Positions 9,077 through 18,018 of a DNA stretch of 64,000 nucleotides are shown piece after piece. The translations under genes and the position numbers were made by a program. The stretch comes from Arthrobacter rhombi. GTDB taxonomy: Bacteria > Actinomycetota > Actinomycetes > Actinomycetales > Micrococcaceae. Position 1 is the first letter of the stretch. The number at the start of each line of letters is the position of its first letter. Under the pieces are notes generated by a model. It was not told where the DNA came from. It saw only the letters and a program-made list of their open reading frames with translations, and did no database searches. The stretch lies in NCBI RefSeq assembly GCF_900163545.1, contig NZ_FUHW01000044.1:186001-250000 (forward strand), written 5' to 3'.

Positions 9077-9661
9077 TTAGACGGGTTTCAGGCGCCCGGA
9101 TATTTCCTGATAACGCTGTCCGGTGGACGGGCAAACCCAATAGTCTCCGTCCTGGCCAAGTGGCTGACCTGCTTCGCCGACCCATCCTGCGTGATGAGCG
9201 GGGACACCAACGACCAGCGAATAATCGGGAACGTCCTTCGTGACGACGGCGCCGGCGGCAATCATGGCCCATGCTCCAATTCGTAGTGGAGCAATACAGA
9301 CCGCGCGTGCACCGATGGCAGCCCCTCGGCCGACGACTACGCCGACGGATTCCCAATCGTTTTGTCCTTTGAGACTTCCATCGACGTTGATAGCACGGGG
9401 AAACAAGTCATTCGTTAGTACCGCTGCAGGGCCAATGAAGACGCCGTCAGCCAGCCTTGCTGGCTCATAGACCAAGGCGTAATTCTGGATCTTGCAATTG
9501 GCTCCGAGCTCGACTTCGGGGCCGATGTATGCCCCACGGCCGATGTTGCATCCCGCGCCGAGGACAGCACCTTCGCGAATCTGGGCCAGATGCCAGACGA
9601 AGGTGTCGGCGCCGATGCTTGCCGTCGGCGAAACGTCAGCACTGCTTTCAAAACGAGTCAT
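9077..9661 (-). CDS. Left-handed beta-helix sugar N-acetyltransferase (WlbB/WbpD family)
   Basis: 194 residues, almost wholly hexapeptide repeats (IGADTFVWHLAQIREGAVLG, then IGRGAYIGPEVELGANC), the left-handed beta-helix of acyltransferases. The opening VWHLAQIREGAVLGAGCNIG and the C-terminal YWVCPSTGQRY extension match the WlbB/WbpD group, which N-acetylates the 3-amino sugar of UDP-GlcNAc3NA on the way to UDP-2,3-diacetamido-uronic acids. The likely catalytic-site sequence is in AAVLTNDLFPRA. A GGGG-GGGGAAG purine run lies just before the ATG. The dehydrogenase, oxidase and aminotransferase partners are not in this window. The precise substrate is by family resemblance; another nucleotide-amino-sugar acetyltransferase is possible. 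Confidence 0.8.
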   Translation of the reverse strand: MTRFESSADVSPTASIGADTFVWHLAQIREGAVLGAGCNIGRGAYIGPEVELGANCKIQNYALVYEPARLADGVFIGPAAVLTNDLFPRAINVDGSLKGQNDWESVGVVVGRGAAIGARAVCIAPLRIGAWAMIAAGAVVTKDVPDYSLVVGVPAHHAGWVGEAGQPLGQDGDYWVCPSTGQRYQEISGRLKPV

Positions 9662-9711
9662 GAACTTCCCCGCCCCCTAGATGTCCTTGAATGGACATGC
9701 CCCCTTGAGCC

Positions 9712-9740
9712 TTCGCTGCATTAGCAAAAGGCCTTATTAT
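9712..9740 (+). promoter_or_regulatory. Weak candidate promoter for the 9942-13035 operon
   Basis: TTCGCT at 9712-9717 and TATTAT at 9735-9740 are 17 bases apart in the 280-base gap between the divergent acetyltransferase and the next + strand gene. The -10 is near consensus, the -35 is poor. The resulting leader would be about 195 bases. The gap has no convincing gene; a 46-codon frame from ATG 9750 lacks support. Confidence 0.25.
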
Positions 9741-9941
9741 GCTCACCGTATGTCTACCTTCTGGGGGCTTCAACACGCTCGTGACGAAGCGCGTGAATAT
9801 CGAGTAGCGGGGTTGTTGCTGGCAAGTAATCCACGTGTTGGGCACGTGCGATTTACCCTTCTCCAAGTTCGTACCGCTGGCCTAGCATGATGCTAAGCAG
9901 GCGCGTCATCGGCCGTGCCGGCAGTGACGCTGGGGGAGTGC

Positions 9942-10709
9942 ATGAAAACGAAATACTGGATCGTGGCTGTCTTTGCCGCAGCAGTGCTCGTAGCCGGATT
10001 GGCGTGGTCATTGGACACCGGTTTGATTGGCGGGAAGACTCCGACGGCTGGCTCGGATGTTTCGTCTCGCGAGGCGGAAACATCCACGCCAAACGGAAAA
10101 ATACCGGAATCTCAAGTCGAAAAATCCTCACTGGCCAGTGCCCGTCGAACGGGACCCGTGAAAACAGATGCGTCGGCGTCTACTAGCAGACGTCATCCGG
10201 GATCAAGTTCTCCCCGGCATCCAGCAGCGACTGGGACTCGACCCAGCTGGAACCCGCAACCTCCCGCTTCGAAAGCAGCTGGTTTGGAGATGCCCACGGA
10301 GGCTCCCAGTGCACGGACGAGCCTTCCGAAGTCTAAAGACCAGAATCGTGCGCTGGCTTCAAAACCCCCGACGGGTGAGTCCACGGGGAAACTGACATCC
10401 GGGTTTCCGATAAAGGCGGTTCCGCATCCTAAAGGGACAGCGATTACTTCATCTGCCGTATCCGCGCAGGGCAAACGGGTTCTCGTCTCCTTTGAAGGCC
10501 GCACCAAAACTTCACCGTCGAAAGTCATCGCTTTCTACGCTGAGGATTTTGCGGCTAAGGGCTGGGCCAGTACTCCCAGTTCTCCGCAGGCCGGGGAGTC
10601 TGCGCTACAGGGGGGGTATAAGGGTGATTCGGTGGTAGTGACCACGAGGAAGTTACCGACGGGGCAGACCGCCTTCGTTGTAGCCGGCGCATTTACTGTG
10701 GGTGGCTGA
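9942..10709 (+). CDS. Membrane-anchored secreted protein of unknown function
   Basis: 255 residues from ATG 9942, chosen because GGGGG at 9932-9936 sits at good spacing; an upstream GTG at 9915 has no such site. The N-terminus (MKTKYWIVAVFAAAVLVAGL) is a signal anchor. Residues about 30-150 are low-complexity, rich in S, T, P, K and R, and look like a disordered spacer through the cell wall. The last 100 residues form a compact domain (AVSAQGKRVLVSFEGRTKTS, FYAEDFAAKGW, VVVTTRKLPTGQTAFVVAGAF) that I do not recognise. The stop is two bases from the MFS gene, so the two are co-transcribed. No function can be assigned. Confidence 0.6.
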   Translation: MKTKYWIVAVFAAAVLVAGLAWSLDTGLIGGKTPTAGSDVSSREAETSTPNGKIPESQVEKSSLASARRTGPVKTDASASTSRRHPGSSSPRHPAATGTRPSWNPQPPASKAAGLEMPTEAPSARTSLPKSKDQNRALASKPPTGESTGKLTSGFPIKAVPHPKGTAITSSAVSAQGKRVLVSFEGRTKTSPSKVIAFYAEDFAAKGWASTPSSPQAGESALQGGYKGDSVVVTTRKLPTGQTAFVVAGAFTVGG

Positions 10710-10711
10710 GT

Positions 10712-12016
10712 ATGTACCTGAGCCTCTCCGACTGGACAGCTCGACGCGATGCAGCCGCAGGGAGCGGTGCCGCACGCGTTGCGTTCAAAGCCTCGCCGAC
10801 AGTCATCGCGCTGGGGATCGTCAGCATGCTGACCGATATCTCCTCCGAATCAGTTGCGGCAGTACTTCCGCTCTACATCACCGGCGCCCTGGGGCTGTCC
10901 ATGGTTGCCTACGGTTTTCTCGAAGGCCTTCACCAAGGGATGAGCGCAGTGGTCAGGATCGCTGCCGGGTATACGGCAGACCGTAGCAACCACCCCAAAC
11001 CGATAGCCCTAGGCGGGTACGTCTTCTCCATGATCGCCCGGGTGGGCCTGTTATTTGTCCAGGGCTTCGCCGGCATCACGGCGATCGTCGGGGCCGATCG
11101 GATTGGCAAAGGCATCAGAACGGCCCCTCGTGATGCCATGATCCAGCAAGCCTCCCAACCGGAGCACCTGGCCAGATCATTTGGTCTGCACCGCATGCTG
11201 GACACCATTGGGGCCACCGTGGGCCCCCTTCTGGCCTTCGTCGTGCTCTTAATCGTTCCCGATGGCTACCGGGTTGTCTTCGTAGTTTCCCTTGCCGCGG
11301 CCGTCCTCGGTGTGGCTGTGCTCGGACTCATTGTTCCGAACCGTCGTCTGCATCAATCGGCCTCGCCCGAAAAAGAGGCTTCCCGAGAAACCGCTGCCGT
11401 CCAGGCTTTTCCCAAGAACCGTCCACGGCTTCGGACGCTGCTTCGAGGCCCGTTGCGGTATGTCCTTCTGGCTGCCGGTGTTCTGGGACTGCTCACCGTC
11501 GGTGACGGGTTCGTGTACTTGGCTTTGATGCAACATGGGCGTCTGGAGACGTTGTGGTTTCCGTTGCTGTTTGTCGGATCCAACGCAGTTTTTCTCACTT
11601 TGGCCATCCCGCTGGGCAGGGTTGCCGACCGGACGTCTAGAGCGGGAGTCTTCGTTCTGGGGCATCTCGCGTTGGCAGGTGCCTACCTCGTTGCTGGTCT
11701 CGGCGGTACCTTTCCTGCCGTAGCTCTCTGCCTGATACTTCTCGGGACCTTCTATGCAGCCACGGACGGTGTCCTTGCTGCCCTCGCCGGACAGCTTTCA
11801 CCTAGAGGAGCGACCGCGACAGGTATCGCTGCTGCACAGACGGTCGTTGCGGTCACACGCTTGATTGCCTCGACGGGTTTCGGGGCTCTTTGGATACTGT
11901 TCGGAGCCGTGCCGACGATGGTGGGCGCGGCAGTGGTTCTTGCCTTCCTGGTTCCCATCGCCTGGTACTTCCTTGCCGGGCGACGCAGTGCAGTCCCACT
12001 GGACGTTGACGCATGA
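10712..12016 (+). CDS. Major facilitator superfamily transporter
   Basis: 434 residues with about 12 hydrophobic segments in two halves and a hydrophilic central loop at roughly 205-245 (NRRLHQSASPEKEASRETAA). The segment GISMLTDISSES-like near residue 38 and AGYTADRSNHPK around 90 correspond to helix 1 and the A-motif loop of MFS proteins; RIGKGIRTAPRDAMI near 131 is characteristic of a subgroup of actinobacterial permeases. The substrate cannot be read from sequence. It follows the anchored protein by two bases and overlaps the propeller-like gene (ATGA), so all three are one operon. Export of a surface-glycan component, or drug/metabolite efflux, are both possible. Confidence 0.8.
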   Translation: MYLSLSDWTARRDAAAGSGAARVAFKASPTVIALGIVSMLTDISSESVAAVLPLYITGALGLSMVAYGFLEGLHQGMSAVVRIAAGYTADRSNHPKPIALGGYVFSMIARVGLLFVQGFAGITAIVGADRIGKGIRTAPRDAMIQQASQPEHLARSFGLHRMLDTIGATVGPLLAFVVLLIVPDGYRVVFVVSLAAAVLGVAVLGLIVPNRRLHQSASPEKEASRETAAVQAFPKNRPRLRTLLRGPLRYVLLAAGVLGLLTVGDGFVYLALMQHGRLETLWFPLLFVGSNAVFLTLAIPLGRVADRTSRAGVFVLGHLALAGAYLVAGLGGTFPAVALCLILLGTFYAATDGVLAALAGQLSPRGATATGIAAAQTVVAVTRLIASTGFGALWILFGAVPTMVGAAVVLAFLVPIAWYFLAGRRSAVPLDVDA

Positions 12017-13035
12017 GTCGTCGCAACTGGTGGACTTCGGCACGTGTGCGCTGGGCAGCCCTAGGGTTGATTGCGGTTTTGTCCTTGGGAGGAGCGACCG
12101 TTTTTGCCGTACAGGCCTATCATCGGTACCAGGAGCGGCACACCGGAGTTTCAGCGGCATCGGTCACTGATGAACTTCCGGCAGAACATCGCATAGTTTT
12201 CCGGAACACAGCTTCAGGTACAGGGTATGGAATGGTCGCCGCGGTCCCGCTTGCGGATCCCTCGGGACCGAGAGGTTTAGGGACCATCGCGTGCGATCGC
12301 GTCGACGCAGCCGAGGGTCTCTTGTCATGCATGCGAACGGTGCGGGGGATCCCCACCACCTTCGAGACCCGGGTTCTGGACGCGAGTGGGCAAACGGTAG
12401 AGACTCAGCCCCTTCCAGGTATTCCGAGCCGGACCAGGGTCTCTGATGACGGACTAGTGGCCACTACGGCGTTCGTCACCGGGCATTCGTATGCCACGAA
12501 TTCTTTTTCCACCGAAACCACGGTCACTTCCCCAGACGGACGGGACTTTGGCAATCTCGAGAACTTCACGATGATGGTCGATGGGCGTGAACTCACGGCA
12601 ATCGACCGTAACGTGTGGGGAGTGACGTTTGCCAGAGATGGCGATTTCTACGCGACGGTGGCTTCCGGTGGAAAGACCTGGCTGATGTCCGGGGACTTCA
12701 CGGACAAAAGACTGGACTCCATCACGGAAAACGCGGAATGCCCTTCGATCTCACCGGACGGTCGGCGCGTTGCCTATAAGAAGCGCAAAGCAGGTGCTGG
12801 CGCTGTCCATTGGGATATCGCCGTTCTAGACCTCTCGTCGAAAAAGGAGACTCTTCTGCCCTTGGAAAAAGGGCTGGACGATCAAGTCGAATGGTTGGAC
12901 GATGAGACGCTGCTTTTCGGCCTGCCGCGTGAAGACGCTGTAGGGGATAGCGATGTCTACAGTATTGACATCCATACTGATTCACAGCCGCAGTTGTTTA
13001 TCGAGCACGCGTGGTCACCATCTGTCGAACGCTGA
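12013..13035 (+). CDS. Membrane-anchored TolB/PD40-like beta-propeller protein
   Basis: 340 residues. A single membrane segment at about 13-33 (WAALGLIAVLSLGGATVFAV) puts the rest outside the cell. The C-terminal half has propeller-type repeats such as CPSISPDGRRVAYKKR and HWDIAVLDLSSKKETLLPL followed by DDQVEWLDDETLLFG, the pattern of PD40/TolB-like blades, which usually bind partner proteins or peptides. It overlaps the MFS gene by four bases. The convergent 1531-residue secreted protein ends 110 bases further on. The combination of anchored domain protein, permease and anchored propeller points to one exported or assembled surface product; this is inference from layout. Confidence 0.6.
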   Translation: MSRRNWWTSARVRWAALGLIAVLSLGGATVFAVQAYHRYQERHTGVSAASVTDELPAEHRIVFRNTASGTGYGMVAAVPLADPSGPRGLGTIACDRVDAAEGLLSCMRTVRGIPTTFETRVLDASGQTVETQPLPGIPSRTRVSDDGLVATTAFVTGHSYATNSFSTETTVTSPDGRDFGNLENFTMMVDGRELTAIDRNVWGVTFARDGDFYATVASGGKTWLMSGDFTDKRLDSITENAECPSISPDGRRVAYKKRKAGAGAVHWDIAVLDLSSKKETLLPLEKGLDDQVEWLDDETLLFGLPREDAVGDSDVYSIDIHTDSQPQLFIEHAWSPSVER

Positions 13036-13145
13036 ACGGTCGAAAGTCCGTCACGGCGATGAGGCTGACTTCATTCGGAGAGCAAGTGGGATGCTCCGAA
13101 ACTGGCCGCAACGAAACACGTTGGGCGACCGATGGGGGCCTGGCA

Positions 13146-16100
13146 TCAGTTCCCTATGGTGAAGGCAACATCGACGAAGTAGTTTGAGGATCTGTAGGTC
13201 GAAACCGGCTTGTTTCCGCCCTTGTCCGAATAACGGTATCGTCCATTCGTGGACGTCGCTGAGACCGGACCGGACTTTATCTTCGCGAAATCTGTGTTCT
13301 CGGCCCACGCATATCCACCATGCGGAGTGAAATAACTCACGGTGTAAGTCCCGGGGCCCAGCGGGATCGGCTCGTCGAAGGTGACTTCTTGCCATCCGCT
13401 GCCGGTGTGACCCGTGAAAGTGGCAGTTCCCATGAGAACTCCGGCGTCGTCGTAGAGATATCCTGGAAGGGGCTCACCGCCGTCGGTGGATTTGTCGAAT
13501 CCGACCCCGTAGACAGTGATGGCCTCACTCGTGGTGAACTCCAACCCAAGTTCGACCGAGCGGGATTCATCCGAGTAGGCGACATCGGATGGGTTCGCTG
13601 TATGGTCCATGAGCCAAGAGACTCCCGCGGGGAATTCCGGTGCTTGAGTTGAAGAACCGCTCGGTGATGGCGACGGCGTCGGGGAAGTAGACGCTGTCGG
13701 GGACGCCGAAGGCGACGGGTCGGGGGTGGCCGTCGCCGAGGTGGGGGCCGCCGTCGGGGAGGACCCTGGGCTCTCTGTTAGCAGATCAGGGACGGAGTAA
13801 AGTACGTCAACGAAGTAGTTGGTGTCGTTCCAGGAATCGGTAGGTAAGGCACTTCCGGAACCGTAAACAAAGACCCCGTTGGAACCGACGAGACTTAAGG
13901 ATCCCTTCGACTGACCGTGGGAGAACGCCGACGGGCTGAAGACGTATCCACCAGTTGGCGCATGGTATGAAACGGTGAAGACCTCGTTAGCGGCGATCTC
14001 CACGGGCTGGTCGAGGTAGGCAGTCTGCCAGCCCGATGACGTTTCGCTGGAGAAGGTCACCGTCGCTAATTTCGTCCCTGACTCATCCCAGACTGTCCCG
14101 GTGTGCTTTCCTGATGCCATCGGACCTTTGTAGTAGCGAACGGCATGCAACTCCACGTCCTGCGTGGCCTTCATCCGCATACCCAATTCCACGGCCGATC
14201 CATCTTGCGGGTCGAGTTGAGTCGGCTCTTCGTTCTCTTGGAACGATTCAAGTGCCGCTCCCGTACCTGTCGTGCGGAAGGACCAAGCGTTGATCTGTGC
14301 CTCTCCAGTTTCCACCCCGGAGATATCGGTGGGGGTTACCGTGACAACAGTCCCTGAAGGAAGTGGGGCGTCAGCCGTGAAGGTCAGTGTCTTGCCGTTT
14401 GCGGAGACCTTAGTGGAACCATCGACGTCACCTACTGATGTGGAGACGGCGAGACTGGCACCGGTCTTGAGTGCTTCGGTGAATGTCGCCTTGATGTCGG
14501 CGGTGGGATCGACATCATTCGCGCCCGCCTCTGGGGAGCGAGAGCTCACGGAAATCGGTGGCGCGTCCTGGACGAACCTAACGTCCACCAAATAGCTCGA
14601 TGTCACCTGAGAGCCAGGGAAACCAGTGTCGTAGCCGTAGTGGCCAGCCGCGAAGCTCGTCCGCAAAGGACCACTCGTCGTGTCATTTGAGAACGCGCCG
14701 GGTGTGGCTGCGTACGTTCCATTGCTCCGGTAGGCCGCGACATATTCGGTACCGGCAGAGACATCCACGGGGGTATCAAACTTGGCATATTGCCAACCCG
14801 AAACAGAATCGTCCTTGAAGGTGACCGTTCCCAAGACGGTGCCGGTCGTGGAGTAGAGCCATCCCTGATGCGGTCCAGTCTCGCCAGGGCTGCGGTAGAA
14901 CTCCAAACCAGTCAGTTTGCCGTCAACGTCCGCAGAGAATCGCGTGCCCAGCGTAACTGGGGTCCCGTCCTTTATGACGGGAATCGTCGGTGCCGTGGAG
15001 TCTGAGAAGAGTCCACAGGGGCAAACCGTCGGATCGGTTGTTGGCAAGACTGTCCGGAAGGACCAGTTGGCGCCCTCTTCAACAGCGTTGCCAGCGGAGT
15101 CCTCGGCCATAACGGAGACCGAATAGGTGGTTCCCTCGTTCATTTCCGAAGTCGGGTTAAATGTGGCGCGCCGAGTCTCGGGGTCGTACGTAGTCTGGCC
15201 GGAAACGGCCTTCTCATCGGCGTCGAGCATTTTGATGATGACGCTTGAAGGGACGACTGGTTTCGAAAGAGTGACCCCGATTGGTGCTGTGGTCGGTACG
15301 CTAACGGCTGTGTCGGCAGGTTCCTGGACGCCCGCGCTCAGCGGGATATCAGCCGTGGTCTCGAAGACGGGGTCGACGAAGTAGTTGGTCTTTTCGTAAG
15401 AACTGACAGGGAACCCCGGATCTGTCTTGTAGACGCCGGCCGAAGGGGCATTGAACCCGCCCTCAACTTTCAGCGGTGCTGCGTCAGTCCCGCGGTAGGC
15501 AAAATATTGTAGATCTGCGGAATAATGACCCTTTGGCGCGGAGTAAGAAACAATGTATTCGGTGCCAGCCGTGACGGCCACCGGGGTATCGAAGGCGAGG
15601 CTCTGCCAACCTTCGTTGGTTTCATCCTGAAAGTCAGCGGTGGCGAGAGCTTCGCCGGTTAGGGACCAGAGAGTCCCTGTGTGAGTTCCGGTATTGGCTT
15701 TGCTCTTATAGAACCGGACACCCGAGATATAGCCGTCGGCTGTCGGCGAGAACCGTAGCCCGAGTTCTGTTGAACTGCCGTCTCCGGAATCTATGGATTC
15801 GGGCTTCGCGTTGCCGAATACGGTGTAGGGCCCCTTGACGTTCAGAGGAATTGCGGCTGCTTCGGGGGGGTAGTTGGCCGAATCGTCGATGCCCCGCACG
15901 AGAAGTTCTTCGTTACCGACACCATGTTGGATGGTGTTGAAGGTCCAGGCGGTTGTTCCCTGCGCGGCCCGCCAAGAGGTTCCACCGTCAGTGGAGTATT
16001 CGACCCCGGCGACACGTCCGCCGGCATCACTGGCCGTCCCGGAGACCGTAATCTCGTCTCCATTTTTGACCACTCCCTCCGGAGCGGAGGTGACGTTTAC

Positions 16101-17741
16101 CGTTGGTGCAGTTTTATCAGTCGAGGCTGAAGAGGTTGCCAACCCGTCCATGAGTGTTTGGGGCTGTGCGCCCATATCAGCGAGGAGATTTACTTCTGCT
16201 TGTTGCATTTGCGCGTCCGCGGGAGCTCCATCGCCGTCGTGCCATTCGTCGAGTCCCCACGTCCACTGGATGCTTCCAGCCGAAAAGACTAGGGCCCCAC
16301 TCGAAGCTTTGTAGAGCGTCACATGGTGTGTGGTTTCGCCAGCAGCAACAACGTTTCCGAAGTCTTGAAGGTATTCGGACACTTCGCCCGTCGTCGTCGA
16401 TAAGTTGATCAGCCCCGGGGGTCTGAATCCATTTTCCAGAGGCTCGTCTGACTCATAGCCAACGGTGTGTGGGGCCAATTTCTGTTTAGTTCCTGGAGGC
16501 AGCGCCGACAGGGATGTGTTGCGCCAGAGTCGCAATTTCCCTTCCTCGTCGTTCACAGTCACCGGCAGGTCCCCATTATTCACCACATATGCAGTACCGG
16601 TCAGGCCGTTCTCCGGCAATCCTGCTCCGTCATCGGTGGAGGCAAAGCGCGGGTCGCGCCAGGTTCCTGTCCATTCATCGGAAGGGTCAATTTTCGAGTT
16701 GGACCACGTTTCCTTGTAGCTGGTCAGAGTTCGGTAGTCGTTGCCGCCGGTCGAAGACGGTTCATAACGGGTGCGCCAATAGACTTCATTGCCAGAGAGG
16801 AACTGGAGGTTCACCCCGGCGTCGCGGGCGGCTTCGACGTTTTTGCGTTGGCCGCCAGACCAATATTCATCGTGGCCCACGGACAAGAACGTCTGGTGAT
16901 TGGTCAGTAAGGACCCCAACCGGTCCGTATCGACGCCGGAGAAATAGCTCACGTCATAACCGTTGCGTTCCAAGAACCGCACCATGGGGTATTCAGCGCC
17001 GAAATAGAAGTCACGCGCTTCAATACCTGCGCGGGTGGCGAATGGACGGTTATAGCTGATTTTGTAGGCGCGTCCGTTGTCCCCACCGGAATAGAAGTCA
17101 GACCCTCCATACGTGTTGTAAGCGTGCCAGGTAGGATCCGACGTCTGGAAAAGGACATCTGAGTGGCTGGATTCGTCTCGGACGATGAACGTAATGTGGC
17201 TGTCGTCCCCGTTGTCCTTGCGCGTCAGTTTCGCCAAGTAGACGCCCGAGACCGCGTCGGCCGGCACGGCCCAAGATGCTGAAACGGCCCACGTCCCACA
17301 GTCAGTTAGTTCGGTGCTGACATCGGAGAGACATTCGGGCTGGTTCTGGGGCAGACTAGCGCTGGGCGAGACGGACGCGATCTTACGAGCGCCCAGTCCC
17401 TGGTACCAGCCGGTGCGATAGATATCGATCGTGTAGTCAGAAGCGTCTGTGTCGATCTTGAATTCGATGGTCTTGCCGACATTGACACTGATGTCCGTGG
17501 CGAACCCTTGGATGGATGAGTCTCCCGCGCCGTCGATCTCCCATTCTTGCCACGGAGTGCCCGGCTTCGAGTTCTCGCAGACGATCTTATTCTGATCGGG
17601 GGCACATGGGTCAGCGGCCGCAGAAACCGGAACCACTCCGGGAACAAAGAGCACGGCGATGGAAAGGGCGACAATTTCGACCCGCCGCTTCCACCACGTG
17701 GGTCGACGGCCCGATACTGCTTGTCCCCGCCCGTTGGCCAT
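13146..17741 (-). CDS. Large secreted multidomain protein: DMFase-like N-terminal region, Ig-like domains, four DUF4082 domains
   Basis: 1531 residues with a signal peptide (hydrophobic core about 22-40, cleavage near AAA at 41-43). Residues 60-530 resemble the N,N-dimethylformamidase large-subunit-like region seen in many secreted actinobacterial proteins (DVLFQTSDPTWHAYNTYGG at 195-213, LSVGHDEYWS at 286-295). An Ig-like domain follows (545-635). DUF4082 domains lie at about 638-795, 903-1057, 1164-1317 and 1373-1528, each with an ELGLRF-type start, a GTLW/GYLY segment, SGWQ, a YTVSY-type strand and a final NYFVDVxF. SbsA-type Ig-like domains (about 800-898, 1060-1158) sit between them, and a Pro/Ser/Thr linker at about 1325-1370. 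No LPXTG or membrane tail is seen. It is probably wall-associated or released and glycan-binding. Enzyme activity is unproven. Confidence 0.85.
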   Translation of the reverse strand: MANGRGQAVSGRRPTWWKRRVEIVALSIAVLFVPGVVPVSAAADPCAPDQNKIVCENSKPGTPWQEWEIDGAGDSSIQGFATDISVNVGKTIEFKIDTDASDYTIDIYRTGWYQGLGARKIASVSPSASLPQNQPECLSDVSTELTDCGTWAVSASWAVPADAVSGVYLAKLTRKDNGDDSHITFIVRDESSHSDVLFQTSDPTWHAYNTYGGSDFYSGGDNGRAYKISYNRPFATRAGIEARDFYFGAEYPMVRFLERNGYDVSYFSGVDTDRLGSLLTNHQTFLSVGHDEYWSGGQRKNVEAARDAGVNLQFLSGNEVYWRTRYEPSSTGGNDYRTLTSYKETWSNSKIDPSDEWTGTWRDPRFASTDDGAGLPENGLTGTAYVVNNGDLPVTVNDEEGKLRLWRNTSLSALPPGTKQKLAPHTVGYESDEPLENGFRPPGLINLSTTTGEVSEYLQDFGNVVAAGETTHHVTLYKASSGALVFSAGSIQWTWGLDEWHDGDGAPADAQMQQAEVNLLADMGAQPQTLMDGLATSSASTDKTAPTVNVTSAPEGVVKNGDEITVSGTASDAGGRVAGVEYSTDGGTSWRAAQGTTAWTFNTIQHGVGNEELLVRGIDDSANYPPEAAAIPLNVKGPYTVFGNAKPESIDSGDGSSTELGLRFSPTADGYISGVRFYKSKANTGTHTGTLWSLTGEALATADFQDETNEGWQSLAFDTPVAVTAGTEYIVSYSAPKGHYSADLQYFAYRGTDAAPLKVEGGFNAPSAGVYKTDPGFPVSSYEKTNYFVDPVFETTADIPLSAGVQEPADTAVSVPTTAPIGVTLSKPVVPSSVIIKMLDADEKAVSGQTTYDPETRRATFNPTSEMNEGTTYSVSVMAEDSAGNAVEEGANWSFRTVLPTTDPTVCPCGLFSDSTAPTIPVIKDGTPVTLGTRFSADVDGKLTGLEFYRSPGETGPHQGWLYSTTGTVLGTVTFKDDSVSGWQYAKFDTPVDVSAGTEYVAAYRSNGTYAATPGAFSNDTTSGPLRTSFAAGHYGYDTGFPGSQVTSSYLVDVRFVQDAPPISVSSRSPEAGANDVDPTADIKATFTEALKTGASLAVSTSVGDVDGSTKVSANGKTLTFTADAPLPSGTVVTVTPTDISGVETGEAQINAWSFRTTGTGAALESFQENEEPTQLDPQDGSAVELGMRMKATQDVELHAVRYYKGPMASGKHTGTVWDESGTKLATVTFSSETSSGWQTAYLDQPVEIAANEVFTVSYHAPTGGYVFSPSAFSHGQSKGSLSLVGSNGVFVYGSGSALPTDSWNDTNYFVDVLYSVPDLLTESPGSSPTAAPTSATATPDPSPSASPTASTSPTPSPSPSGSSTQAPEFPAGVSWLMDHTANPSDVAYSDESRSVELGLEFTTSEAITVYGVGFDKSTDGGEPLPGYLYDDAGVLMGTATFTGHTGSGWQEVTFDEPIPLGPGTYTVSYFTPHGGYAWAENTDFAKIKSGPVSATSTNGRYRYSDKGGNKPVSTYRSSNYFVDVAFTIGN

Positions 17742-18018
17742 GATGCCCCTCGCATTGGATGATTCGGGCGCGCCCCCAGTGTGCGGGCGCAGCCTGCCCC
17801 GTCGGCGCGGGGTCCTTAGCTCTCAGAGTAGGTTTGGCCTGAGACGTCGGATAGGGAAAACGCACAAAGCAAGCAATTAACGAGTATGGCGACCTGAAAC
17901 AGAGCGCATGATCCAGCGATCCTGCCGGGGCGGGCGCTGCAGGCTCCGGGCGAAGCGGTAGACTGGGCTGGCCCGGACTCCGGGTCCGCAGACGCCAACA
18001 TCGCAGGGAGTTCAGAAC

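Noticed and set aside
9750-9890. Possible 46-codon gene (MSTFWGLQHARDEAREY...) before the 9942 gene
   Set aside because: No convincing ribosome-binding site, no recognisable features; probably leader of the operon.
17742-18018. tRNA gene or other RNA upstream of glmU
   Set aside because: No cloverleaf or T-loop TTCGA sequence can be formed; the stretch only holds divergent upstream regions.
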